A stretch of 64,000 nt of DNA, taken from the NCBI GenBank assembly GCA_016932015.1, contig JAFGDQ010000004.1, forward strand, positions 62,001 to 126,000. The letters run 5' to 3'. Source of the stretch: Spirochaetota bacterium (GTDB lineage: Bacteria > Spirochaetota > UBA4802 > JAFGDQ01). Each line of letters opens with the position of its first letter. The stretch's first letter is position 1. Below the pieces are notes generated by a model, which was not told the origin of the DNA, made no database searches, and saw only the letters and a program-made list of their open reading frames with translations. Position numbers and translations under genes: made by a program. Below are positions 43,466 through 53,353 of the stretch, piece after piece.

Positions 43466-44087
43466 TTAAACGACCAGATACATCCCCTGTTGTTAATAAA
43501 ACATTCGCCACACGTTCAACTTCTTTAATATAATATTCAACTCTTGCTACCATTATATTATAAAAAATGAGCGAAGGTATAGCAACAATTAGCCCCAGTG
43601 CAGTAGTAATTAATGCTTCCGCAATTCCATAGGCGAGAAGGTCGTGAGCAGCAGGGCCGATTTTCGACAGGCCGCTGAATGATTTCATCATGCCGGTAAC
43701 TGTTCCGAGAAGGCCGAGCATTGGTGCTATCGTTGCTATTGTCGCAAGAATATTTACATTCTTTTCAATCCCCTTTACTGCTTTTTCGGATGCTTCGGTA
43801 ATTACTCTTTCCTTATTGTCATTAAGGTTACTGATTGCTGTTTTTATTATCCTGATTATAACTCCGCCGTATCTCTCACAGAGTATTGATGCTTTATCAA
43901 GCTGATTTGCTTTAATAAAATCAGATACATTCCCAATTATAAGAGTATAATCAAAATTTATTCTCTTATAAAAAACAAGTCTTTCAATAATAACTGCAAG
44001 AGCTATTACAGAGCATAAAATAATAGGTAATATCATTACCCAAATAGGAATTGAATCGAATATTGATATTATTACATGACTTTCCAT
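43458..44087 (-). CDS. exbB: MotA/TolQ/ExbB proton-channel protein
   Basis: The 209-residue protein has three membrane helices (about 15-35, 110-135 and 152-175) with 'ATIAPMLGLLGTVTGMMKSF' and 'ALITTALGLIVAIPSLIFYN' containing the pore threonines. It forms the ion channel for ExbD. The start ATG follows directly on the TAA of the upstream barrel gene (TAAATG), implying coupled translation. The pairing of exbB-exbD with a barrel gene suggests this barrel is their client or partner. Confidence 0.92.
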   Translation of the reverse strand: MESHVIISIFDSIPIWVMILPIILCSVIALAVIIERLVFYKRINFDYTLIIGNVSDFIKANQLDKASILCERYGGVIIRIIKTAISNLNDNKERVITEASEKAVKGIEKNVNILATIATIAPMLGLLGTVTGMMKSFSGLSKIGPAAHDLLAYGIAEALITTALGLIVAIPSLIFYNIMVARVEYYIKEVERVANVLLTTGDVSGRLND

Positions 44088-45608
44088 TTAAATTAATATC
44101 CTCAATCCTCCAAGTAATGATACACCGGGTTCCGGATAATCTTTTCTCAGAGTATATCTGTTATTATACAGATTTTCAATTTTAGCGTAAAAATATGATC
44201 CTTCAAGAACAATTCTCTGTATTCCGAAAGAGCCGATAACTGCTTCAGGAATTCTCCTGTCATCATACGGATCAAAATATACTTTACCTCTAATCTGATT
44301 TGCCCATTCAAATTTCCATTTTTTCCCGTTATACCTGAATGAATTAAGAATCCTGAAATCCGGCCTGTAAGTAATATTTTCATCAGCGTCAAAATAAAAA
44401 TATTCTCCTCCGAGTGAAAGCTCAAGAATCTTTTTATAAATACTGATATTAGTCTCTAGTTTTGAACTGTAAACAATTGCCTCAATTGCATTCGCGCTTA
44501 GTACATTTCCGGTATCAGGATAGTAATTATAATAATACTCATTTTTTTCAACCTGAGCCTCTCCCGTAATATTGAATAAACTGTTAACTTTTAAACTTAA
44601 CCTTGCCTCTCCGATATGAACTTTTCCCGGCGGAAGTGTATAATCAGGGGAGATATATTTTTGTTCAAGATAGAATTCTTCAGGCTGAAAAGGAACTATA
44701 TCATATCTATATGAAAATACAGATGTAAAGTTCTTTAATCCCTTTAATGATATCGTTGCCGTTACAGGAACCGGAATGTCAAGATTCTCATCATCCTCAT
44801 TCTTTACATAACCGGCACCCACAGTGAATCCCAGATTCCTTGTAATGGAAAAATCATTAAAAAATTCAGCTTTTAAGTTGCTGTCATTTTCGATTTCATC
44901 AGGTTTATAATCATAATATAAATAATCGGCATTAATTCTCAGCCTGTTGGATGCAGACCATACAAACTCCCATCCTAATTTAACATTACCCTGAACAAGC
45001 CTGCTTTTTAAATGATCTTCCGGGTCCACTGCTACCAGCGAATGTTTATACCATGCGCCTCCGAGCAAAATTGACCATTCAGTTGACGGGCTGAACTTGT
45101 AAATAGTTTTTGCGGAAATCTTGTTCTTGCCTTTTTCCTCTTTACTGTAAACCTGATTATTGAACATACCCCTTGAATCATTGTCGGCTTCGCCTTCAAT
45201 AATCAGTTTAAGGTCATTCCAGTTCCAGTTTGCTGTTAAGCCGAAGTTATTTTCGTAAAAACCCGAATTAACATATTCTTCATCCTCATAGGAGAAGTCA
45301 CCGGACCTGCTGAAATTGGAGCTGATAAGATAAACAAAACTCTCACTTTCCTGGGAAAGATTGAGAGATGAAATCATTTGATTAAACTGAGGACCGTATA
45401 AAGCCTGCACATCAAGATTTATATTCTTTGATTTATATGCGTTAGCTGAATTATCTTCATCATCGGAAATATCTTCAGGAATAGTCGGAACAGGTCCGGA
45501 TATATCCTGAGGGTATAATAAAGATGTATTCTTAAAACCGGAAAATATCATGTAGATTAAAACTAAAACTATTGCTATTTTATTCATATAAAAATTCCGG
45601 ATTATCAA
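44088..45608 (-). CDS. Outer-membrane beta-barrel protein (unclassified)
   Basis: The 506-residue protein begins with a signal region ('IAIVLVLIYMIFSG' near residues 11-24), then an acidic linker (35-75). Most of the rest consists of alternating amphipathic strands with paired aromatic girdles (for example 'WKFEWANQIRGKVYFDPYDD', 'EWSILLGGAWYKHS'), the look of a large barrel. No TonB box or plug domain is evident. The C-terminus 'GVSLLGGLRILI' ends in a hydrophobic residue rather than the usual Phe/Trp. It is directly coupled to exbB. Family not recognised. Confidence 0.65.
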   Translation of the reverse strand: MIIRNFYMNKIAIVLVLIYMIFSGFKNTSLLYPQDISGPVPTIPEDISDDEDNSANAYKSKNINLDVQALYGPQFNQMISSLNLSQESESFVYLISSNFSRSGDFSYEDEEYVNSGFYENNFGLTANWNWNDLKLIIEGEADNDSRGMFNNQVYSKEEKGKNKISAKTIYKFSPSTEWSILLGGAWYKHSLVAVDPEDHLKSRLVQGNVKLGWEFVWSASNRLRINADYLYYDYKPDEIENDSNLKAEFFNDFSITRNLGFTVGAGYVKNEDDENLDIPVPVTATISLKGLKNFTSVFSYRYDIVPFQPEEFYLEQKYISPDYTLPPGKVHIGEARLSLKVNSLFNITGEAQVEKNEYYYNYYPDTGNVLSANAIEAIVYSSKLETNISIYKKILELSLGGEYFYFDADENITYRPDFRILNSFRYNGKKWKFEWANQIRGKVYFDPYDDRRIPEAVIGSFGIQRIVLEGSYFYAKIENLYNNRYTLRKDYPEPGVSLLGGLRILI

Positions 45609-45836
45609 AAATATGTTGAATATTGTTCTTTATCACTAAACAGCAATTTTTAAACAATTCCTGTTGCGAAGTTTTCAGGGGCTTAAAAACATGAACCAAA
45701 AAAGTGGTTTATATAAAAATTATAATACTTATATATAATATCAGTACTCATAATAATATTGATTGGAAATAATTAAAAAGATACTCATTATCAGATTGAA
45801 TATTGACTAATCCGGATATCAAACCTTGTAAAAGAA

Positions 45837-46025
45837 TCATCTCCAGTGAATGCACTCCGCAGGACAGTCATCAATTACTTCCTGTATTTTCTCTTCATCA
45901 GCTCCTTCAGGATCATGAACATGACTTACACCTTCATCTGTCATATCGAATACATCAGGGAGCGCATCAACACAATATTCACACCCAGTACATTCGGTTT
46001 CATCAACAAATAGTTCTCTTGCCAT
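45837..46025 (-). CDS. Single-cluster [4Fe-4S] ferredoxin
   Basis: The 62-residue protein has the CxxCxxC motif (Cys12, Cys15, Cys18, 'ECTGCEYC') and Cys54 in 'DDCPAECIHW', giving one [4Fe-4S] cluster; Cys58 is extra and may form a disulfide. The acidic surface (many D/E) is typical. It carries electrons in anaerobic metabolism. It lies just downstream of secG on the same strand. The ribosome binding site GGAGG lies before the ATG. Confidence 0.93.
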   Translation of the reverse strand: MARELFVDETECTGCEYCVDALPDVFDMTDEGVSHVHDPEGADEEKIQEVIDDCPAECIHWR

Positions 46026-46068
46026 AAAAACCTCCTGGACTATCTTTATTATTTAACGACTCTTTATA

Positions 46069-46389
46069 CTATTTATCTTCTTTGGCCGGTTCTTTCTCTT
46101 TCTCTACATCAGTTATCTGAGAATCCGGTGTAACAAAAGCTTTTTCAATTTTACTTACCCTGTATGACTCAAGAATAGCAAGGCCAAGAGATCCAACCAT
46201 AAAAAGTGCAACCATTACACCGGTTATTTTAGTAATAATATCCGCTGTGGAGGAGCCGAAAGCAGACTGGCTAGAACCTCCAAGTATACCCATACCTGCA
46301 CTTTTATCAGACTGAAGCAGTATAAGAATTACAAGTAATACTGATAAAATTAAAAATAATACAGTGCTAATTGACAATAATATTCCCAT
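46069..46389 (-). CDS. secG: Preprotein translocase subunit SecG
   Basis: The 106-residue protein has two membrane helices ('VLFLILSVLLVILILLQS' and 'ITGVMVALFMVGSLGLAIL') separated by the glycine-rich loop 'GMGILGGSSQSAFGSSTADI', the SecG signature. The C-terminal tail is charged. It completes the SecYEG channel. It follows tpiA after 157 bases; gap and tpiA lie upstream in the same direction. Confidence 0.95.
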   Translation of the reverse strand: MGILLSISTVLFLILSVLLVILILLQSDKSAGMGILGGSSQSAFGSSTADIITKITGVMVALFMVGSLGLAILESYRVSKIEKAFVTPDSQITDVEKEKEPAKEDK

Positions 46390-46467
46390 TAAGAGTTTCC
46401 TTTATAATAAATATTACTGTATTACAGAAAATACAGTTTCATGCCGCCATTTTTAAATTAATATACA

Positions 46468-46491
46468 GTATATTAGTATATTAGTATATTA
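46468..46491. repeat. Short tandem repeat, GTATATTA x3
   Basis: Three perfect copies of an 8-base unit lie between secG and tpiA. The unit is A+T-rich, so the array may sit in or near the secG promoter and could vary in copy number. Confidence 0.6.
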
Positions 46492-46546
46492 ATTACTGAA
46501 AACACTACTATAATTGTTATATCATGTGTTAAAAGGCAAATGTCAA

Positions 46547-47308
46547 CTAATTAATATTAACATGAATTATGTCAAGAAAAGAATTAATTTTCAAACTTGC
46601 ACCGCCCACAAGAACACCGTCAATATTATCCCTGGAATATAAATCTGCAATATTTTCAGGTTTAACCGACCCGCCGTATAAAACAGGAAGGATTTCTGCT
46701 GTTTCACTGCTGTAAAGGCTGCCGATTTTCCGTCTTATGGTCTTATGCATTGTATCTGCGATTTCAGGTGTGGCAACTTTACCGGTACCTATAGCCCATA
46801 CCGGCTCATAGGCAATTATCATATTGCTCATCTGCTCTGAACTAACATCTTTAAGCCCGAGTTCCAGCTGTCTGTTAACAACGTCCTCAGGATTTCCGGC
46901 TTCTCTTTCTTCCAGCAGCTCACCTACACATAATACAGGTTCAAGCCCGAATTCAAAGGCAGCTTTCACTTTTTTATTGATATCCCCGTCAGTCTCACGA
47001 AAAACATGTCTTCTCTCCGAATGTCCGATCAATGCATAACGGACACCTGTATCTTTCGCCATTAACGGTGAAATTTCCCCTGTAAAGGCGCCCTCTTTTT
47101 CAAAATACATATTCTGAATACCGACCTCAATTCCGGAACCTTTACATAATTTTACAAGATCACGCAGATAAACAGCAGGTGGAAAGACTATTACTTCCCT
47201 GCCGCCTGTATCCGGCATTCCGTCTTTAATACCGTTAACAAGTTCAACAGCTTCATCATATGTCTTATACATTTTCCAGTTGCCTGAAAAAATCTCTCTT
47301 TTTGCCAT
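46547..47308 (-). CDS. tpiA: Triosephosphate isomerase
   Basis: The 253-residue protein is full length. Catalytic groups are in place: Asn10 and Lys12 ('SGNWKMY'), the histidine in 'ALIGHSERR', and the glutamate in 'IAYEPVWAIGTGK'; the phosphate-binding 'VLYGGSVKPEN' is intact. It interconverts dihydroxyacetone phosphate and glyceraldehyde-3-phosphate in glycolysis. gap lies upstream by 171 bases with no pgk between them. Confidence 0.97.
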   Translation of the reverse strand: MAKREIFSGNWKMYKTYDEAVELVNGIKDGMPDTGGREVIVFPPAVYLRDLVKLCKGSGIEVGIQNMYFEKEGAFTGEISPLMAKDTGVRYALIGHSERRHVFRETDGDINKKVKAAFEFGLEPVLCVGELLEEREAGNPEDVVNRQLELGLKDVSSEQMSNMIIAYEPVWAIGTGKVATPEIADTMHKTIRRKIGSLYSSETAEILPVLYGGSVKPENIADLYSRDNIDGVLVGGASLKINSFLDIIHVNIN

Positions 47309-47479
47309 ATCTTTACTCCGGTTATTTTTCCCGTTAAGAATACCTGCAGTTTATTTTATGACAGCAGCTTTATAAATAACTGCCTGTCCTTAAATTTCCG
47401 GGTAAATCATAATTCATTGTTATATAGTTCCGAAAAAACCTGGACTTTACAGCAGAATATATCGATCAATAATAATTTA

Positions 47480-49021
<1,542 letters not shown>

Positions 49022-49510
49022 CTATTTTTTAAACTGCTTTTCCCAGTATAAGATTTCTTCTTCGCTTATTTCAGGGTCTATATCCTTTTCCGGCTCAATT
49101 GATTTTGAAGAATTCTCAATTGCTTCATTGATATATCTGGAAAAGTCTTCGCTTGTTCTGGTCTTTGCTTTAAAGCGCCTTACATAACTGATGATATCCT
49201 TATCAGATGTTACAACAGTGATCATCTTCGGATTAATGTTCTTTTTGACGAACTGTTTAATAAGGAAATCCGCCGAATACTCTAAAGAATAATAAACATC
49301 AATTCCCTTTACATGTTCGTTTTTTAAATCGAGGGATCTTTCTTTTTTACCGTCAAAAACAACCATTATTCCGGTTTTTGAGATATCTTTATATTCTTTT
49401 AATTTATTAAGCAGCCCTGTTCTGGCATCAGATAACCTGCTCTGATACATCAATTCTTCAAGCTCAGGAAATTTATATATAAGATTTAAGCCGTCAATCA
49501 GGATTGCCAT
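49022..49510 (-). CDS. NYN-domain RNase, YacP-like
   Basis: The 162-residue protein has the PIN-like NYN fold: 'ILIDGLNLIYKF' (3-14; Asp6 acidic, Asn9), 'MVVFDGKKERS', 'ITVVTSDKDIISYVRR' with an acidic pair, and a C-terminal helix. In Bacillus, YacP (Rae1) cuts mRNA on the ribosome. It is small and soluble. The neighbour upstream is an aminotransferase on the same strand. The RNase role is family inference. Confidence 0.8.
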   Translation of the reverse strand: MAILIDGLNLIYKFPELEELMYQSRLSDARTGLLNKLKEYKDISKTGIMVVFDGKKERSLDLKNEHVKGIDVYYSLEYSADFLIKQFVKKNINPKMITVVTSDKDIISYVRRFKAKTRTSEDFSRYINEAIENSSKSIEPEKDIDPEISEEEILYWEKQFKK

Positions 49511-49584
49511 TTCTATCTGTTACAGTAACGATCTCAATAAACAGATATGACTGCACATACCGGTTTATAGGTTTGTGAATACCG

Positions 49585-50781
49585 TCAAAGAGTATTAACA
49601 TATCTCCTTATTCTTTTCAATGCTTCTTTTAAATCATCCATGGCTGTAGCGTATGAGCATCTGATATGCCCCTGTCCGCATTCTCCGAATACCTCTCCCG
49701 GAACTACAGCAACTTTCTCAGCTTTTAAAAGCCCCAGTGCAAAATCACGCGAACTAAGTCCTGTGGATTTTATATCAGGAAAAGCATAAAAGGCCCCGGC
49801 AGGCATAATGCAGTTAAGCCCCATATCATTAAATTCATTAACAATAAAATTTCTTCTTTTCAGATATTCCTGCCTCATTTTCTCTACGTCTTTATCAGCT
49901 TTTTCAATAGCTTCAACCGCAGCATACTGAGACATTGAAGGAGCACATAATGCTGTATACTGATGAATCTTGAGCATTGTGCTTATTAGTACAGACGGAC
50001 CGGCAATATAACCCAGTCTCCATCCTGTCATCGCATAAGCTTTTGAAAATCCGTTAAGATAAATTGTTCTCTCTTTCATTCCTGGAACTGAAGTTATGGA
50101 AAAATGCTCTTTATCATAAATAATAGAACAATATATTTCATCAGACAGTACTATAATGTTCTTTTCCGTTGCTATTTTTGCAATAATCTCCAGACTCTCT
50201 CTGTCAATTGTCTGTCCTGTAGGATTTCCGGGATAATTTAATAATACCGCTTTGGTTTTAGGCGTTATAGCCTCTCTGAGTCTCGAAACATCAATTTTAA
50301 AATCATTATTCGATGTTGTCTGAACAGCAACAGGTTTACCCAGAGCGAGTTCAATTGTGGCTGCATACGATACATAGCAAGGCTCAATTATTATTACTTC
50401 ATCACCCGGATTGATTATACTCCTGAGCGCTATATCCAGTCCCTGGCTGACTCCCATGGTAACAAGCAATTCATCTTCAGAATCATATTCAACACCGTTT
50501 TTTTCATATAACATGGAAGAAATCAGATTAAGCAGTTCCGGAATCCCCCTGTTCGGGGTATAATGAGTATAGCCTTCCCTGATGGCAAAAGCGCCTGTAT
50601 CGGAAATCCGCCACGGTGTCACAAAATCCGGTTCTCCGACACCTAATGTAATACAATCCGGAGTGGAATATACTATATCAAAAAATTCCCTGATCCCTGA
50701 AGGGGGAATTGACTTTCCCGCATTTGATATCAGAGATTCTATATTATTTTTCCCGACTAATCTTAACCTGGATTTACTCAC
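49585..50781 (-). CDS. Class I/II PLP-dependent aminotransferase
   Basis: The 398-residue protein is full length for fold-type I aminotransferases. Asn186 ('NYPGNPTG'), Asp214 and Tyr217 ('LSDEIYC'), and Lys247 ('NGFSKAYAMTGWR') are the PLP-binding and Schiff-base residues. The 'SKAYAMTGWRLGY' form fits the aspartate/aromatic/PatA branch. The amino-acid substrate is not clear. A small membrane protein gene lies 31 bases upstream. Confidence 0.9.
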   Translation of the reverse strand: MSKSRLRLVGKNNIESLISNAGKSIPPSGIREFFDIVYSTPDCITLGVGEPDFVTPWRISDTGAFAIREGYTHYTPNRGIPELLNLISSMLYEKNGVEYDSEDELLVTMGVSQGLDIALRSIINPGDEVIIIEPCYVSYAATIELALGKPVAVQTTSNNDFKIDVSRLREAITPKTKAVLLNYPGNPTGQTIDRESLEIIAKIATEKNIIVLSDEIYCSIIYDKEHFSITSVPGMKERTIYLNGFSKAYAMTGWRLGYIAGPSVLISTMLKIHQYTALCAPSMSQYAAVEAIEKADKDVEKMRQEYLKRRNFIVNEFNDMGLNCIMPAGAFYAFPDIKSTGLSSRDFALGLLKAEKVAVVPGEVFGECGQGHIRCSYATAMDDLKEALKRIRRYVNTL

Positions 50782-50812
50782 TAACTTCTCCTGTTTTTAA
50801 TATAAAAACGCT

Positions 50813-51046
50813 TTAAATATTTTCCATTACCTTGTTTTTTACTTTATCCTTTAATTCATCCATTTTAACTTTACCCATTTTACCGGAATTTAGAAAAACA
50901 TAAAAAATAAAGGCTGCTGCAGCAATCATAATAATTGCAAGTAATTTCGCTCTTCTGAGCATAATACCGGCAAGCAGCATTAATAGAGCAGCACCTGCAA
51001 CAGCTATTACCGGATTCTCATGTATATATGCTATTAATTCATTCAT
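50813..51046 (-). CDS. Small two-helix membrane protein
   Basis: The 77-residue protein has two hydrophobic helices ('VIAVAGAALLMLLAGIML' and 'LLAIIMIAAAAFIFYVFL') and a basic amphipathic C-terminus rich in K and E. No family pattern is seen. It lies 31 bases upstream of the aminotransferase and 72 bases downstream of glpX. The ribosome binding site AAGGAAT lies before the ATG. Confidence 0.6.
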   Translation of the reverse strand: MNELIAYIHENPVIAVAGAALLMLLAGIMLRRAKLLAIIMIAAAAFIFYVFLNSGKMGKVKMDELKDKVKNKVMENI

Positions 51047-51118
51047 CTTATAATTCCTTATGGCAGTAAAGCTTATACTTAATATATATAAATCTGTATT
51101 TTTGACATAATCACCTCA

Positions 51119-52072
51119 TCAATACAGAGGTTTATAATCAAAATGATGCATTGCAGTAATATATCTGATAGTATGTGTCTTTGTGCGCATCACTATTGAA
51201 TCAGTCTTGGCACCGCCTGATACATAGCGTACACCTTTCAGGAACTCACCGTCTGTTATGCCTGTAGCTGAAAACATCACATTCTTGCCTGGAATCAGGT
51301 CCGTCAGCATATATATTCTGTCAAGATCAGTGATGCCCTCTTCCTGTGCGTGCCTTTTCTCTTCATCATCCTTAAAAACCAGGCGCGCCTGAATATCTCC
51401 TCCCAGGCATTTTATCGCTGCAGCTGCCAGAATACCCTCCATTGAACCTCCTATTCCCATAAGAATATCAATTGATCTGTCCTCCATTGCCGCAGCAACA
51501 GCACCCGAAATATCACCGTCAGTTATGAGTATTATTCTTGCACCTACCCTTCTAATGCTTTCAATTAATTCTTTATGTCTCGGCCTGTCAAGCACGCAGA
51601 CTGTTACATCCTCGATATATTTATTCTTGGCTCTCGCGATTCTTTTAATATTGATTTCAGGCGGCTCAGTTATATCAACAATACCTTTTGCATCACTGCC
51701 GACTGCTATTTTTTCCATATAAAGGGTTGGAGGAATAAAAAATGCGCCTTTTTCGCCCATGGTAACTGCTGAAATGGAATTCTGTCCTCCTCTCGCGCAT
51801 GTCATCCTGCCGTCAAGTGAATCTATTACTATGTCAACTTCAGGGCCGTTCCCTGTGCCGAGTTCCGCGTTTGTCATTAATGGCATATTATCTGTATTAT
51901 GCTTTCCAATCACGACTTTACCGGCTATTGATACCGAATCGATAACCTTTTCCATGGCATCAACAGCGGATGCAAAAGCTTTTTTTGCGTCACCCCTGCC
52001 AACATATCTGCTGGCAAAAAGTGCTGCCGCTTCCGTTACTCTGACCACTTCCAAAGCAAGATTTCGTTCCAT
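51119..52072 (-). CDS. glpX: Class II fructose-1,6-bisphosphatase
   Basis: The 317-residue protein matches GlpX: 'ALEVVRVTEAAALFASRYVGRGD' at the N-terminus, 'VVIGKHNTDNMPLM', 'DIVIDSLDGRMTCARG' (metal-binding acidic residues) and 'DILMGIGGSMEGILAAAAIKC'. It removes phosphate from fructose-1,6-bisphosphate, the committed step of gluconeogenesis. It is unlinked to gap or tpiA except by being in the same half of the window. No regulatory site is obvious. Confidence 0.95.
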   Translation of the reverse strand: MERNLALEVVRVTEAAALFASRYVGRGDAKKAFASAVDAMEKVIDSVSIAGKVVIGKHNTDNMPLMTNAELGTGNGPEVDIVIDSLDGRMTCARGGQNSISAVTMGEKGAFFIPPTLYMEKIAVGSDAKGIVDITEPPEINIKRIARAKNKYIEDVTVCVLDRPRHKELIESIRRVGARIILITDGDISGAVAAAMEDRSIDILMGIGGSMEGILAAAAIKCLGGDIQARLVFKDDEEKRHAQEEGITDLDRIYMLTDLIPGKNVMFSATGITDGEFLKGVRYVSGGAKTDSIVMRTKTHTIRYITAMHHFDYKPLY

Positions 52073-52129
52073 GCAAATTCTCCAATAAAATAGTTAAATC
52101 AGCTAAATTAATAATAACACGGGAAAACG

Positions 52130-53353
52130 CTATATACCTGCAAGATCTCTGTAAATAGCAATTTTTCTATCAATATAAAATCCGGTGTAGCTGTTCTTAA
52201 AATACTGTTTTTTATTGACCATATTATTATATAGTGAATATAATAATTTCCAGGACCTTTTGAGTTCAATATGTTTTTTTTGTATTTTATTTCTATTTAC
52301 AATAAATAATTTTTTATATAATAAGGCAATAAATCTGTTTCCATTTGGTTCAAATGAAACATCCTCCCCCTCTAAGCCGGTATTGACAACTTTTTTTTTC
52401 GAGTTATCATAAAGGTGAATCAGCTGTTCCTTTAAAAAGGTAACGGTTTCGGAATATTTTGAAAATGTGATATTAGTATTAAATGATTTTTTTAAAAGAT
52501 ATGATTTCCTGTTATTTTTAACATTATAACTGACAACAGAAAAATTACCTGCATATCCTGTTCTGTATACAATATTAAAATTATTCTGCCATAATACTTC
52601 AGATGAAGAACTTATCCGGTCAATTTTTATGCTTTCATATTTATTCAGAAGCAGCTTTCCCCTGTAATTTCCTCCGCTCCCGTTTATAATCAGAAACTTC
52701 TGCATGTCAGGAGAAATATATGCAACGCAGGGATTACCGGAAATTATAATGTCCGAATATTCTTTCTTTTTAACAAGCAAACGTTTTGATTTATTTTCCA
52801 GAGAAAGTTCAACAATACCATTTGAATTTTCAATTAATATTGAATTTCCGTCCGGAGTTATTGAGAAGTCAAGAAAACCATAAGATGTTTTTATTTTACG
52901 AATATCCCCTGACTGCAGACCAATAATAAGCATTTCCCCTTTAGGAATAATACTTTTCGCCTGTACAAGTCTTTTCAGAATAAGATATTTACTGTTAAGG
53001 GTTGTTTTTGCTACTGTGACAGCACCGGAAAGTCTGCATATTTCTTTCGTGCTGCGGTCCCTTAATCTGAACCTGAAAACATAATTTGTATTTAAAGAAA
53101 TATTTTCTTTAATATATATAAGTTCATTTCCGGAAATCCAGTCCGCAAATATTACATCATTATCAACAAAAGCAGCACTGATTTTTTTATAAGTATCCAG
53201 TTTTTCCAGAATAAGCAGTTTATAATCAGGAGATGTTTTCTTTATATATATATTATCAAGATTTATATCTCTAGCCGCAAGGCCTTTACAAAACAGAAAC
53301 AGAATTAGAAGAGATCCCGGCAGGCATATCTCCATCAGTTTTTCCATCTTCAT
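52130..53353 (-). CDS. Exported beta-propeller-like protein
   Basis: The open frame begins at 53431, inside the preceding LysM gene; I use ATG 53353, which gives a signal-type N-terminus ('LPGSLLILFLFCKGLAA') and 407 residues. ATGs at 53347 and 53335 are alternatives; none has a good ribosome binding site. The body has regularly spaced beta strands with 'DNDVIFADWISGNEL', 'YLILKRL' and 'SITPDGNSILIENSNG', like WD40/TolB-type propeller blades. The family is not certain. It overlaps the end of the LysM lipoprotein gene, so they are translated together. Confidence 0.55.
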   Translation of the reverse strand: MKMEKLMEICLPGSLLILFLFCKGLAARDINLDNIYIKKTSPDYKLLILEKLDTYKKISAAFVDNDVIFADWISGNELIYIKENISLNTNYVFRFRLRDRSTKEICRLSGAVTVAKTTLNSKYLILKRLVQAKSIIPKGEMLIIGLQSGDIRKIKTSYGFLDFSITPDGNSILIENSNGIVELSLENKSKRLLVKKKEYSDIIISGNPCVAYISPDMQKFLIINGSGGNYRGKLLLNKYESIKIDRISSSSEVLWQNNFNIVYRTGYAGNFSVVSYNVKNNRKSYLLKKSFNTNITFSKYSETVTFLKEQLIHLYDNSKKKVVNTGLEGEDVSFEPNGNRFIALLYKKLFIVNRNKIQKKHIELKRSWKLLYSLYNNMVNKKQYFKNSYTGFYIDRKIAIYRDLAGI

